Below the pieces are notes generated by a model. That model was given only the letters and a program-made list of their open reading frames with translations. It did no database searches and was not told the DNA's origin. From assembly GCA_016703105.1 (NCBI GenBank), contig JADJCS010000017.1, positions 174,645-238,644 of the forward strand: 64,000 bases of DNA. Reading direction: 5' to 3'. Position numbers and translations under genes: made by a program. This DNA comes from Flavobacteriales bacterium (lineage in GTDB: Bacteria; Bacteroidota; Bacteroidia; Flavobacteriales_F; PHOS-HE28). Positions 9,601-17,371 of this stretch are shown here, in pieces (position 1 is the first letter of the stretch; every line of letters starts with the position of its first letter).

Positions 9601-9874
9601 CGAACACGTCCCCATTCCCGTAGCGGTTGCTGCTGAAGGCGATCCATTGCCCGTCATGCGACCAGACCGGTGCGCCATCCAAGGCTTCGTTGGTGGTGAG
9701 CAGTACGGCATCGCCCCCGGCGGCAGGCACACGCCACAGGTCGCCCTGGTAGCAGAACACGATGGTGGATCCATCGGGACTGATCGCGGGTTGCCGCAGC
9801 CAGAGCGGTGCGGTTTGGGCGGACGCGAGCAGGGGGAACAGTCCGAGGGCGAAGGCGGCGAGGGAACGTGGCAT
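6632..9874 (-). CDS. tricorn-like S41 protease with WD40-type propeller
   Basis: A 1080-residue exported peptidase. ATG 9874 gives a signal peptide (PRSLAAFALGLFPLLASA); the frame stays open for another 59 codons upstream but those residues look non-coding. Residues about 25-550 hold TolB/WD40-type blades (QPAISPDGSTIVF, SWSPDSKWLLVEF). A lysine/glutamate/aspartate-rich insert of about 45 residues follows near 560-605, then the core, a PDZ segment (VEEVIDKSPVVKEGSRI) and the S41 catalytic domain, with the probable nucleophile in GESNYSDAHLFP (about 986) and GGGWLHDD earlier. Tricorn relatives degrade oligopeptides; the signal peptide suggests a periplasmic or surface role here. Confidence 0.92.
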   Translation of the reverse strand: MPRSLAAFALGLFPLLASAQTAPLWLRQPAISPDGSTIVFCYQGDLWRVPAAGGDAVLLTTNEALDGAPVWSHDGQWIAFSSNRYGNGDVFVMPSAGGTATRLTHHSNWDTPTDFTPDNSKVLFYSNRLDDANCQLFPTGGLGELYTVPIKGGRAEQVLTVPAQNARFNASGTMLVFHDRKGYEDNFRKHHTSSVTRDVWTYDLGSKQFKRITTFIGEDRNPVFTQDGSTVYFLTEEKGSYNIHKMPVAGGPSTQVSFLKDHPVRYLSRSDNGTLCFSYQGELHTMTDGGSPAKVSVRIAADGRYNPVRTVPVKGDVTEMALSSNGKEVAFVHRGEVFVTSVAEGTTRRITNTPEQERSVSFSPDGRTLLYATERNASWDLYTSTIVRKEEQYFFNATLLKEEALLNTPAEEFQPAYSPDGKEVAYLEERTAIRVMNLANKQVRTIMPGDKNYSYADGDQFFSWSPDSKWLLVEFLHPDQWITQCGLVNVEGTPVITDLTKSGYGGGLPKWTMDGKAMLFYSSRDGMKNHASWGGQADAYALFLDQEAFDRFKLSKEEAALLKEEEDKKKKEEEEKKDKKDGKSDKDKDDKKDEPVKPLKFDLEDVELRKVRLTMHSSDLAGAVLSKDGEKLFYLARFEKGYDLWQTELRTGETKVLAKMNASNAGALELDKEGKFLFLSKDGGIAKVEIEKGELKNVGINGEMTLNEDLERAYLFEHVWRQVQKKFYRADLQGVNWALYKEEYARMLPFINNNWDFAELLSEMLGELNASHTGGRFYDEPEHGDETAALGLLYANDMNLNGLRVEEVIDKSPVVKEGSRIKAGVVIEKIDGQAITPLEDHARLLNRKAGKPTLLSLYDPIKKERWDETVKPISLDDEGELLYQRWVERCRHIVDSLSGGRIGYVHVRGMNDRSYRRVYDEALGRYHDKDGLVVDTRFNGGGWLHDDLATFLAGKTYMRMEPRGQKLGTEPQFKWQKPSAVVMGESNYSDAHLFPVTYKALGIGKLVGMPVPGTGTAVWWERMQSGVVFGIPQVGMIDNAGNFMENTQLEPDVKQALEPGLVSKGRDQQLEAAVKVLLGQ

Positions 9875-9965
9875 GGGAATGGTGCGTAGTAGGGGCACGA
9901 AGAAAAGAACAAGAGGCCTGTTCACAACTACCCGAGGGACGGTCCGGTGGGCCGGATCCCTTGCC

Positions 9966-9974
9966 AACTTTGCG
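9966..9974 (+). promoter_or_regulatory. putative -7 element for the 10002-10514 gene
   Basis: AACTTTGCG lies 28 bp before the start codon and matches the recurring (T)A-N-TTTG(C) motif. The match is weak but well placed. Confidence 0.3.
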
Positions 9975-10001
9975 CGGCCCCGGTCTATTTCCCTAAGTAC
10001 C

Positions 10002-10514
10002 ATGCACATGAACACACTGACGGAACAGAAGGTGAAGACCCTGCAGGACATGCCGACGCACGCGCGGGTATGGATCTACAAGACCGCGCGGGACCTGGGG
10101 CAGGCCGAACAGAAGCTGATCCGCGAAAGCGGGGCGGTGTTCACCGGGACATGGGCCGCACATGGCGCACCGCTGGACGCTACCGTGGACGTACTGGAGG
10201 ACCGTTTCGTGGCCGTGGCGGTGGACGAGGTTCAGGCCCTGGCCAGCGGGTGCAGCATCGACAAGAGCGTGGGCTTCATCAAACAGTTGGAGATGGACCT
10301 GAACCTGATGCTTACCGATCGTATGGTCGTGGTGTTCGAGCGCGAGGGGGAGATCCATAGCACGCGATTGCAGGACCTGCCGGCGCTGATCGCGGAAGGC
10401 GAGTTCACCTTGGATACGATCGTTTTCGATGATCTCGTGACCACCGTTGGTGAGCTTCGAGGCCGTTTCCGCGTCCGGCTGGCGGATAGTTGGATGAACC
10501 GATTTCTATCCTGA
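10002..10514 (+). CDS. conserved Bacteroidota protein named 'ABC transporter ATPase'
   Basis: A 170-residue cytoplasmic protein. Conserved family landmarks are MPTHARVWIY, the WAAHGAPLDA segment, ALASGCSIDKSV and the C-terminal ADSWMNRF, all typical of the small Bacteroidota family carried in databases as 'ABC transporter ATPase'. There is no Walker A, Walker B or signature motif, so the name is misleading and the function is unknown. In relatives it often lies near the Fe-S oxidoreductase genes, from which it is separated here by two minus-strand genes. ATG 10002 or the ATG two codons later could start it. Confidence 0.82.
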   Translation: MHMNTLTEQKVKTLQDMPTHARVWIYKTARDLGQAEQKLIRESGAVFTGTWAAHGAPLDATVDVLEDRFVAVAVDEVQALASGCSIDKSVGFIKQLEMDLNLMLTDRMVVVFEREGEIHSTRLQDLPALIAEGEFTLDTIVFDDLVTTVGELRGRFRVRLADSWMNRFLS

Positions 10515-10525
10515 AGGACCTTTTC

Positions 10526-12069
10526 TCAGGGATCCTTCCACAACGGAAGGCCGGGTGTGGGAACCTTGCGCTGGATGTCCGCACGATCGATGGGCCGCTC
10601 CTGTTGGCGCCAGGTGAAACCGGGTAGCATCAACTCTTCCGTTGGTGCCTTTTCCAAAGGGTAGAGCACCGCGTCCGGTTGGGTGAGGAAGCTGACGGAA
10701 CTTACTTCACCGTCCGCCACGCGCACAAGGATCCGGCTGCAATCCGCGCGGTTCACGCCCACGATGCGCTTCACACTGTCCTGGGTCTCCTGGGCGTAAT
10801 AGACCGTGCGGGCGTTGCCTTCGGTGATCAGATGGTCCAGTTCGTTGTTCACGAAGAAGCCGGTCATCGTAGTGCCCACCACTTGATCGAAGTGTATGCT
10901 GTCCACCAATGAGGTCATGAACGCGTTCCCGTCGGCGTAGAGACGATGCACATGCCCATCGACCAGCGCGATGCGGATATGGTCGCCGGTGATCTGGTCC
11001 TTGCCGCTCCATAGCACGGGCTCGTGGAACATGCGGATCATGCTGTCGGTTTCGGCGTAGATCAATGTGTCGCACACGCCTTGCAGGTCCTTTTGAAGAA
11101 GCGCACGCTCTGTCGCGCCGTGATGCGGCGCGCACCACCGGCCGTGTCGGGGGCGGCGAAGAGACTGTCGGCGTGCATGAAGAGGGTGTCGCTGGCCGAG
11201 CGCATCAACAGTTCGGCATGGCCGGTGACGTAGGAGCGCTCGCTGCGCTGGTCGTAGCGACCATGGTCGCCGAGGACGGTGGTGCCGTTGGCGGTGTCGG
11301 TGGCTACCACGTGTCCCCAAGCGAGACCGATGCCCGCTTCTCCATCGTAGTGGACACTATCGCCCTCCAGTTCCTGTCCGTCCGTGATCACCCTGGCGCG
11401 TTGGGTGAAGTCGGCCTTCCGCGTGCGGGTGTCGTAGGTGCCGCGCACACATTCGATGCGCGACGTTTTCTGTGTGATCGAAGTGGGGCCGAAGAATTCC
11501 GCGACACCGGTGGCGGTGTGGTAGTGCAACGTATCGCTCGTGATGGTGCGTTCCGGGTGGCGCAACACCACATCGCGGCTGAAGACGAAGCGGCGTGCGT
11601 CCGAGAGATAGGTGCCCACACGGCTCGTCAGTGTATCGCCTTCGGCATGGCTCACAATGGTGCCCCCGCCACTGTAGGTCGCGGACTTGTTGCGCAGGTC
11701 ATAGACCAATGCGGGTGTGCGCAAGGTGGTCCCGGGATCCACCATCACCACATCCCCATCGAGCGTGGCGGTGCGTTCCTTTCCGTCGTAGTCCAGGCGT
11801 TCGCCGGTGATGGTGAGCGTGTCGCCCTGCACGATGCGGATATGGCCATAGGCCTTCACCGTGCGCTCCTGGTAGAGCCATGCGCTATCGCACTGCATCA
11901 CCGCATCCTCATGCCGGAAGCGCACATTGCCTTGCAGGCGTTGCACACCGGGGGCCACTTCTTCCTCGAACTTCCAAACGTCGGCATTGAGCACTTCGAT
12001 GCGGGCCGCTTCCTGGCCGGGCGAAAGGATGGAAGTGAGCACGAACGTCGTCAGCAGCGCGGACCGCAT
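10526..12069 (-). CDS. OstA-like periplasmic protein (one frameshift)
   Basis: An OstA/LptA-like beta-jellyroll protein of about 514 residues, probably part of the LPS-transport bridge that feeds LptD. A signal peptide (SALLTTFVLTSILSPGQ) is followed by repeated strands such as LQGNVRFRHEDAVMQCDSAWLY and VHYDGEAGIGLAW. The frame breaks at 11091-11094: the upstream part reads ...QSVRFFKRTCKAC and ends, while the neighbouring frame continues ...KDLQGVCDTLIYAETDS to a normal end. Adding one A to the AAAA run restores a single protein, so a sequencing deletion is more likely than true decay. It is convergent with the previous gene. Confidence 0.85.
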
Positions 12070-12142
12070 TGACGCGGAGCGCGGCGAAGACCATGCCGTG
12101 CGCGGGGAGGGGAGCATGTCCACGAAGGTCGTGCGGCGCGGC

Positions 12143-12700
12143 TCAGTTCAAGCTGATGCCGGGCAGCTTGCGCATCTGGCGGTAGTGAACGCTCAAGTTC
12201 TCGAGCAGCTTCCGGATGCGTTCATCGGCCGCAGCGGTGTCCTTGCTGATCTCGCGCCCTTGTGCGCGCAGCAGCATCACCCCATACAGTCCGGTGAAAC
12301 AGAGTTCCACGATGCCGCGATCATCCTCTTCGTTGTCCACCTGGCGGCCCAAGGCCTCGATGTCCTCTTTTGCATCGGTGTAGAGGCTGGCATACAGCGG
12401 TTCCTCCATCACGTTGATCAACGCGTGGTGCAAAGCTTCCAGATCGGTGAGGGCTTCGAGTACTTCGCTCAGGTGGCCATGGCGCGTGAGCCCTTCTTTC
12501 ACCATGCGTTCGGCCAGGGCCAGGTACCATGCATAGGCGTTCGCCTTCTGCTCCGCATCGCCATCCATGGGATCCACCAGGGTGGCGCGGATGGACGCCG
12601 GGTCGAATTTGGTGGCGCGCAGCACATCCTCCAGATGCCACATGCGCACCATGTAGCCTGCCACGTTCTCCTGCCGCTCTTGTTGCAGGCGGTCCATCAT
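12143..12700 (-). CDS. DUF4924 family protein
   Basis: A 185-residue, mostly helical cytoplasmic protein with no signal peptide, matching the Bacteroidota DUF4924 family in length and pattern (the N-terminal AGYMVRMWHLEDVLRATKFD and the central YAWYLALAERMVKEG). Its start overlaps the stop of the OmpH-like gene by 4 bp (ATGA), so the two are translationally coupled. No function is known for the family. Confidence 0.8.
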   Translation of the reverse strand: MMDRLQQERQENVAGYMVRMWHLEDVLRATKFDPASIRATLVDPMDGDAEQKANAYAWYLALAERMVKEGLTRHGHLSEVLEALTDLEALHHALINVMEEPLYASLYTDAKEDIEALGRQVDNEEDDRGIVELCFTGLYGVMLLRAQGREISKDTAAADERIRKLLENLSVHYRQMRKLPGISLN

Positions 12701-13353
12701 GGCGTCTTGGCGGCCGGGGTTTTGTTGGCGCGGTGCCGGGCGTTGAGGTCGGCGATCACGCGCGGGGTGAGGTCCAAGGCCGGGTTGCCCACCCAGATCT
12801 GGCCACCGCTCTGCACACTGAAGATGAAATCATGTTGGCCCGTCCTGTTGTACTCGGTGAGGTAGTCCATGATCTCTTTGCTGATCTCTTCCAGCATGCG
12901 CACCTCCATTTCGGCCATCTGCTCCTCACCGCGCGCTTGCATGCCTTGTATGCGGCCCATCAGGGCCTGCACTTCCTGTTCGTCGGCCTGCACTTCGGCC
13001 TTGGTGCTGTAGGTGTGGTCCTTGTTCATGAGGGCTTCGTAACGGGCCTGGGACTTGGCCATTTCCTGTTGCAGGCCATCCTGAAGGCGCTTGCCTTCGC
13101 TGCGGAAAGCGTTGCCGCGTTCCTTCACCAGTTCATAGCGTTCCTGCACGCTGTCCATAAAGAAGAACGCGATCTTGGCGTTGACCAGTACCGCGGTATC
13201 AAGGGTGGCTACGGGCGTGCTGTCCGTGGCTTCCGGGGCCACCTCGGCCGCAGCGTTGGTGGGGGTGGTGGTGCGGCCCCAGAGGGCCCAAGCGAGCAGT
13301 GCGCTGAGCACAACGTTCCAAACAATGAGCAGCAGGCCGAGGCTCTTGTTCAT
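12697..13353 (-). CDS. OmpH/Skp-like periplasmic chaperone
   Basis: A 218-residue protein with an N-terminal membrane anchor or uncleaved signal (SLGLLLIVWNVVLSALLAWAL), a linker rich in Ala, Thr and Pro, and a helical coiled-coil region with the OmpH pattern: IAFFFMDSVQERYELVKE, a long charged helix, then FIFSVQSGGQIWVGNP and the terminal DLTPRVIADLNARH. Skp-like proteins hold unfolded outer-membrane proteins in the periplasm, which suits the LPS/outer-membrane genes nearby. It heads the short operon with DUF4924, just after a strong terminator. Confidence 0.88.
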   Translation of the reverse strand: MNKSLGLLLIVWNVVLSALLAWALWGRTTTPTNAAAEVAPEATDSTPVATLDTAVLVNAKIAFFFMDSVQERYELVKERGNAFRSEGKRLQDGLQQEMAKSQARYEALMNKDHTYSTKAEVQADEQEVQALMGRIQGMQARGEEQMAEMEVRMLEEISKEIMDYLTEYNRTGQHDFIFSVQSGGQIWVGNPALDLTPRVIADLNARHRANKTPAAKTP

Positions 13354-13361
13354 AGGGGGAT

Positions 13362-13390
13362 AAAAAGAGCGCCCCGCTAGCGGGGCGCTC
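13362..13390 (-). terminator. rho-independent terminator after the 13412-15511 gene
   Basis: A perfect inverted repeat of 11 bp (GAGCGCCCCGC, loop TA, GCGGGGCGCTC; 13367-13390) is followed on the minus strand by TTTTT (13362-13366). It sits 22 bp past the stop of the T9SS gene and just before the OmpH start. Confidence 0.88.
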
Positions 13391-13411
13391 CAAAGGTAGT
13401 ATCCGGAGGAA

Positions 13412-15511
13412 CTAGGGAGCGACCACCAGCTTGCCGGTGTACACGCGATCGCGGCCGCGCACTTGGTAGAGGTAGGATCCCGCAGCAACGCCGAACAGAT
13501 CCACCGTAGCCCGATCCGCCTGGTCCAATCGCCAGCGGCGCACCAACGCACCGCTCAGATCCACGAGCACCAGGTCCGCACCGGCGTTCCCGTAGCCACT
13601 GATGATCACCTTATCCGAAGCGGGGTTCGGCATAACGGAGAGCGAAGTGCCCTGCAGTTCTTCCAAACCGGCGATCACATCGATGTTCACGCACACCGTG
13701 TCGTCCGCGGCGATCTGGTCACTGCTCCATGCGGTCCAGGCACAAAAGTTCCCGGTTACCGTCGCCAGGGGAAGGAAGGGTTGGCTGAAGGTGAAGAGCA
13801 CCGAATCGCCGGGTGCCAGCGTGCCGGTGAAACTCTGGCTCACCGCAGGTTCGCCGGTGAATTGATAGTTCACCGGGAAGTTGCCCGCCGTTTGATTGCC
13901 GATGTTCTTCACCCAGGTGCGCACAATGGTGGGTTGTGACACGTCCGCACCATCCACCAGGCCGAAGAAGCCGACACAACCCACATCGTACACGGGTAGT
14001 TGTTCCACGCGAAGGCCCAGGTGGAAGTCGGTCGTTTCGCGATCGCGGTATTCGGCCCACACCCCATCGAGCACTTCATAGGTGCGCAAGCTGAAGGGCG
14101 GCACATTGTCCTGCGCGATGTTCACGTTGTTGCCCCCCATGTACCACTGCACGAAGAGCCCGCCCTCGGTCCACAGGAAGGCGTTCGACAGGTCGTAGGT
14201 GTGATCACCCGCTGCGGCGTCCACCGCCTGCACGAAGATGGAATCGAGCACGGTGCCGGGACCGCCGTTGGGCCCGTTATCATCGAACACCTTCATGTAC
14301 ATGCCCGAGGGCAACAGGTTGCTGAGCACGCGGATCGTGGTACCCGTAACATAGCACGGATAGTACGGCGCGCGATCGATATGCACGCCTACACCGCCAT
14401 TGCCACCGTCCCAGCCGATGCCGACGCCATCATCACCCCCGCCGTGCCAGCGTGCCAGGCTGATCGCCGACGTAGTGTCGTACACGGCCAGTTCCTGGGT
14501 CCGTGTATTGTTTGTGGTGACCAGCTCGTTCGCGATACCACTTATGGTCACCACGTAGCGATGCGTGCCCGCACCGGTGGGCGCGAAGGCGATGGGAAAG
14601 GTGATGAGCGAATCAACGCCGGGGCCCATCTGGCTGATGGTGACCTGATCGCTCACCACCAATTGGTTGCTGCTGTTGTACACCTGCGCGAGGGTGATCA
14701 CGTCGTTCACCAGTTGGTTCCCGGTGTTGCGTATGTCCACCACCAGCGGATAGTCCGGACCGTTGCGCTGCAGGCTCTGGCCACGGCTGCCCTCGGCGCC
14801 GATCCACTCCACCGCTACATCGGTGATATCGAGCAGCGGAGTGACCGGTGCATAGTAGCGGATGGCGTAGTTGGATACCGGATAGACATCCGCGGAGTGC
14901 TGCAGGCCGATATCGCCGCTCACGCTCTCGATGCCGATGAGGAGGTCGTTGTTCTGGCTGATGCCGGTCTGCTCCAGTACCTGCACGGTGATGGTGCTGT
15001 CCACCTTGTTCAGGATGATCTGGAAGCTGTTGCTGCCGGTCCAACTGGGGGCGACGGAACTCCAGAACGGCACGTTGATCCAGCTGAAGATGGTGGTATC
15101 GGGCGCGTCGTACACCCAGCACTGGCCAACGTTGCCCGCGCCGAAGAAATTGAGGTCCGCAGTAAGCGCGGCGATGTAATCATTGGGACCGCCGGCCAGG
15201 GGGATGGTGGGGAATGGCGAAGCGATGTTGGTGCTGTTGAAGGCGATGTAACCGTTGCTGCCGATCCACACGTTCTTCACCGTGTACCAGTAGTAAGGCA
15301 TGTTGGTGCTCATCACGAAGGGGCCCACCACATTGTCGTCCGCCAGGCCCATCACCTGGGTGCCGGTGCCGGTGATGTCGATCCAGTTGAAGATCGGCCC
15401 ATCGGGCTCGTTGCTGTCCTTCCAGGTGTAGCCATACGCGTCCGGCCCGCCAAGGGCAGCGCGCGTAAGCAGAGGGAGCAGAAAGCTGAAAAGGGTAAGG
15501 GTACGGGTCAT
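13412..15511 (-). CDS. T9SS type A cargo protein, CARDB-like
   Basis: A 699-residue secreted protein. ATG 15511 gives a signal peptide (RTLTLFSFLLPLLTRAALG); the upstream in-frame extension is rejected because it lacks a signal. Residues about 30-230 resemble the nidogen-like or GEVED-type region of Bacteroidota surface proteins (WIGSNGYIAFNS). Two CARDB-like adhesion segments follow (VDIRNTGNQLVNDVITL; VRTWVKNIGNQTAGNFPVNY). The final 75 residues are a type A sorting domain (SVMPNPASDKVIISG ... GSYLYQVRGRDRVYTGKLVV). Probably a surface adhesin; its ligand is unknown. Confidence 0.85.
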   Translation of the reverse strand: MTRTLTLFSFLLPLLTRAALGGPDAYGYTWKDSNEPDGPIFNWIDITGTGTQVMGLADDNVVGPFVMSTNMPYYWYTVKNVWIGSNGYIAFNSTNIASPFPTIPLAGGPNDYIAALTADLNFFGAGNVGQCWVYDAPDTTIFSWINVPFWSSVAPSWTGSNSFQIILNKVDSTITVQVLEQTGISQNNDLLIGIESVSGDIGLQHSADVYPVSNYAIRYYAPVTPLLDITDVAVEWIGAEGSRGQSLQRNGPDYPLVVDIRNTGNQLVNDVITLAQVYNSSNQLVVSDQVTISQMGPGVDSLITFPIAFAPTGAGTHRYVVTISGIANELVTTNNTRTQELAVYDTTSAISLARWHGGGDDGVGIGWDGGNGGVGVHIDRAPYYPCYVTGTTIRVLSNLLPSGMYMKVFDDNGPNGGPGTVLDSIFVQAVDAAAGDHTYDLSNAFLWTEGGLFVQWYMGGNNVNIAQDNVPPFSLRTYEVLDGVWAEYRDRETTDFHLGLRVEQLPVYDVGCVGFFGLVDGADVSQPTIVRTWVKNIGNQTAGNFPVNYQFTGEPAVSQSFTGTLAPGDSVLFTFSQPFLPLATVTGNFCAWTAWSSDQIAADDTVCVNIDVIAGLEELQGTSLSVMPNPASDKVIISGYGNAGADLVLVDLSGALVRRWRLDQADRATVDLFGVAAGSYLYQVRGRDRVYTGKLVVAP

Positions 15512-15531
15512 GTGCGCAGCGGTTGGGGGAT

Positions 15532-15539
15532 GAAATGTA
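15532..15539 (-). promoter_or_regulatory. putative -7 element for the 13412-15511 gene
   Basis: The minus strand reads TACATTTC 20 bp upstream of ATG 15511, matching TAnnTTT(C/G). Confidence 0.35.
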
Positions 15540-15604
15540 AGGCGCATGGGACATCCAAGAGCTAACCGACGCAAGTACGTCTTCGCGTGGGACCGATCCG
15601 CCAG

Positions 15605-16987
15605 CTACTCTTTCACGAACCGTACGGAGGCCTTCTCCGGTCCATCCTCGGCGGAGAACACGTAACTCCCGCTCGCCAGCGAGGACACATCCAAAGTCTC
15701 TGGTCCAAGGCCATGACCCTGTCCGGTGAGAAGCGTGCGCCCCTGTAGATCGCGGATGCGCCAGGGAACAGGGCCGAGCCCTTCCACTTGGAGCGCGTTC
15801 GTGCAAGGAACGGGAAAGAGGGACAGCGCAGCCGTGCTGGCGGACATGCTGCGCGGCGCTGCGCTCGGCGTATTGTCGATCATCACCTGGCATACCGGAC
15901 CATAGGGACACCACGAGATCCCTCCGTTGAAGCTCGGTGCTACCGTGACGTTGTAGATCGAAGCATCCTGGAGCGGGAGCGTTAACCAGTTGAGAGTAAG
16001 GCTGCTGCCGTTGCTGGCGATCTGTCGTACGAAGCCGCCACCATCGGTCTCGAAGCGGAAGCGGTAATCGGTGGCGCCGCTCAGGGAGATGGCATGGATC
16101 TGATCGGCCGCGCCGAACATCCGCGTAACGCCACAGCTGAAGTTCGGATGCAGTGGTTGGTCCACCAAGCGGGTGGGCGGGCAGGAGGGCGGGGCGTTGA
16201 GCACTTTCACCTGACATACCGCGCCGAAGTTGCCGTACACGCCGTTGATCTTGGTGCGCACAGCGAGGTTGAGCAACACGTTCAGCGGCACCGGGTTGGT
16301 CTGCAACCAGCCGAAGCGCAGGTAGCACGCATCGTTCGGGTCGGTGTCGCTCCAGCCGTTGTAGAGCGTGCCGGTTTGGAACACGCGCCTCGTGTAGGTG
16401 CCATTGGGGTCGAAGATCCAGAACTGGTAGCCATCGCCGTTGGCGGGGTTCACCGCAGGGTTCGGGGTGGCGATGAAGTAGTCGTTGGTGAGGTAGTCCA
16501 GGCGCGAGCAGGAGGCGCTTTGCGGTTGTGAGTTCAACGGGCGGTCCGCACCGACGGGGTCGCAGAAACCAAGGTTGTTCATAATGGCACTCGTGCTTCC
16601 GTAGGTGCTGCCGTTGCCGATGTTGTCAATGACGCGCGCACCGGTGGGCGCTTCCAACGCATAGCCGCCGGGATCGATGCCGTCGCCACCGCTATCATGC
16701 ACGGTCAAGCGATAACAACCCCCGGCGGTGAGGCAGATGATCTGTTCGTTGTGCGAATGGTCCATATAGGGACCGCCGCTGGCAACAGGCAGCCCGCTCG
16801 CCGCGTCGATCACTTCCCAGGTGATCTCGTCGCCGTCGTCATCGGTATCCACGATCACCTTCCAATCCGAGCAGGTGCGCGGCGGTGGGGCACAGGCTTC
16901 CGGCGGACAGGTGCCGTTCAGATCCGCCGCACTAGCGGCTACGAGAAGACCTGCCAGGAGCCAAGAAGGGAGTGCGGAGGCGGCCAC
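15605..16987 (-). CDS. T9SS type A cargo protein with GDGI-PGGY domain
   Basis: A 460-residue exported protein starting at GTG 16987, with a signal peptide (SWLLAGLLVAASAA). A Cys-rich beta domain follows: CSDWKVIVDTDDDGDEITWEV, then CYRLTVHDSGGDGIDPGGYAL, where the acidic loop probably binds calcium. Next comes a segment ending LFPVPCTNALQVEG that leads into a short type A sorting domain (GSYVFSAEDGPEKASVRFV). From about residue 150 on it is clearly paralogous to the C-terminal 450 residues of the Kelch protein downstream, so one gene probably arose by duplication of the other. Function is unknown. Confidence 0.83.
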   Translation of the reverse strand: MAASALPSWLLAGLLVAASAADLNGTCPPEACAPPPRTCSDWKVIVDTDDDGDEITWEVIDAASGLPVASGGPYMDHSHNEQIICLTAGGCYRLTVHDSGGDGIDPGGYALEAPTGARVIDNIGNGSTYGSTSAIMNNLGFCDPVGADRPLNSQPQSASCSRLDYLTNDYFIATPNPAVNPANGDGYQFWIFDPNGTYTRRVFQTGTLYNGWSDTDPNDACYLRFGWLQTNPVPLNVLLNLAVRTKINGVYGNFGAVCQVKVLNAPPSCPPTRLVDQPLHPNFSCGVTRMFGAADQIHAISLSGATDYRFRFETDGGGFVRQIASNGSSLTLNWLTLPLQDASIYNVTVAPSFNGGISWCPYGPVCQVMIDNTPSAAPRSMSASTAALSLFPVPCTNALQVEGLGPVPWRIRDLQGRTLLTGQGHGLGPETLDVSSLASGSYVFSAEDGPEKASVRFVKE

Positions 16988-17371
16988 GAGGTGGAACGAA
17001 TGAGTGGAAAAACAATGGTTCCAGCGGTGGCCAAATAGCGCGCTTTTTTCAGCGGAGGCCGAAGATAAACCTTACAGCGACGCTGTCAAGTGCGAAAACA
17101 GGGGCCGAAGGGAAGCGCGCTTCGAACTTCGTGCAGCGTTGTCACACACTTCACTTGGACGTCACACCTAACGGTCCGTTGGATCCATACAGGCTGCGCC
17201 TGGCCCGACCGATGCCGCGCTATGGCAACTGGGCGTTGCGCCGCCGAGGTGACAACGATCGGCGCGACTTCCCGAGGGAAATTCAGGCGCTGGTCACGGA
17301 CAGACGTAACACTCGGCCGTGGTCAGATGACGGGTCATCCGGGCAGCGTTCGGTTCGATCTCCGGACACTT
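16988..17371 (-). promoter_or_regulatory. 384-bp intergenic region with putative -7 element (17031-17037)
   Basis: No convincing gene lies here on either strand. The minus strand reads TATTTGG at 17031-17037, about 45 bp before the GTG start of the 15605-16987 gene, and may be its -7 element. The rest, next to the end of the Kelch gene, shows no clear hairpin with a T run. Confidence 0.35.

Noticed and set aside
10002..10514. ABC transporter ATP-binding protein
   Set aside because: The database-style name belongs to the family, but no Walker A, Walker B or LSGGQ motif is present in its 170 residues.
14000..15565. Long plus-strand open frame (521 codons) opposite the T9SS gene
   Set aside because: It is the shadow of the 13412-15511 gene: composition is rich in His, Arg, Ala and Val without domain motifs, and the minus strand has a signal peptide and a sorting domain.
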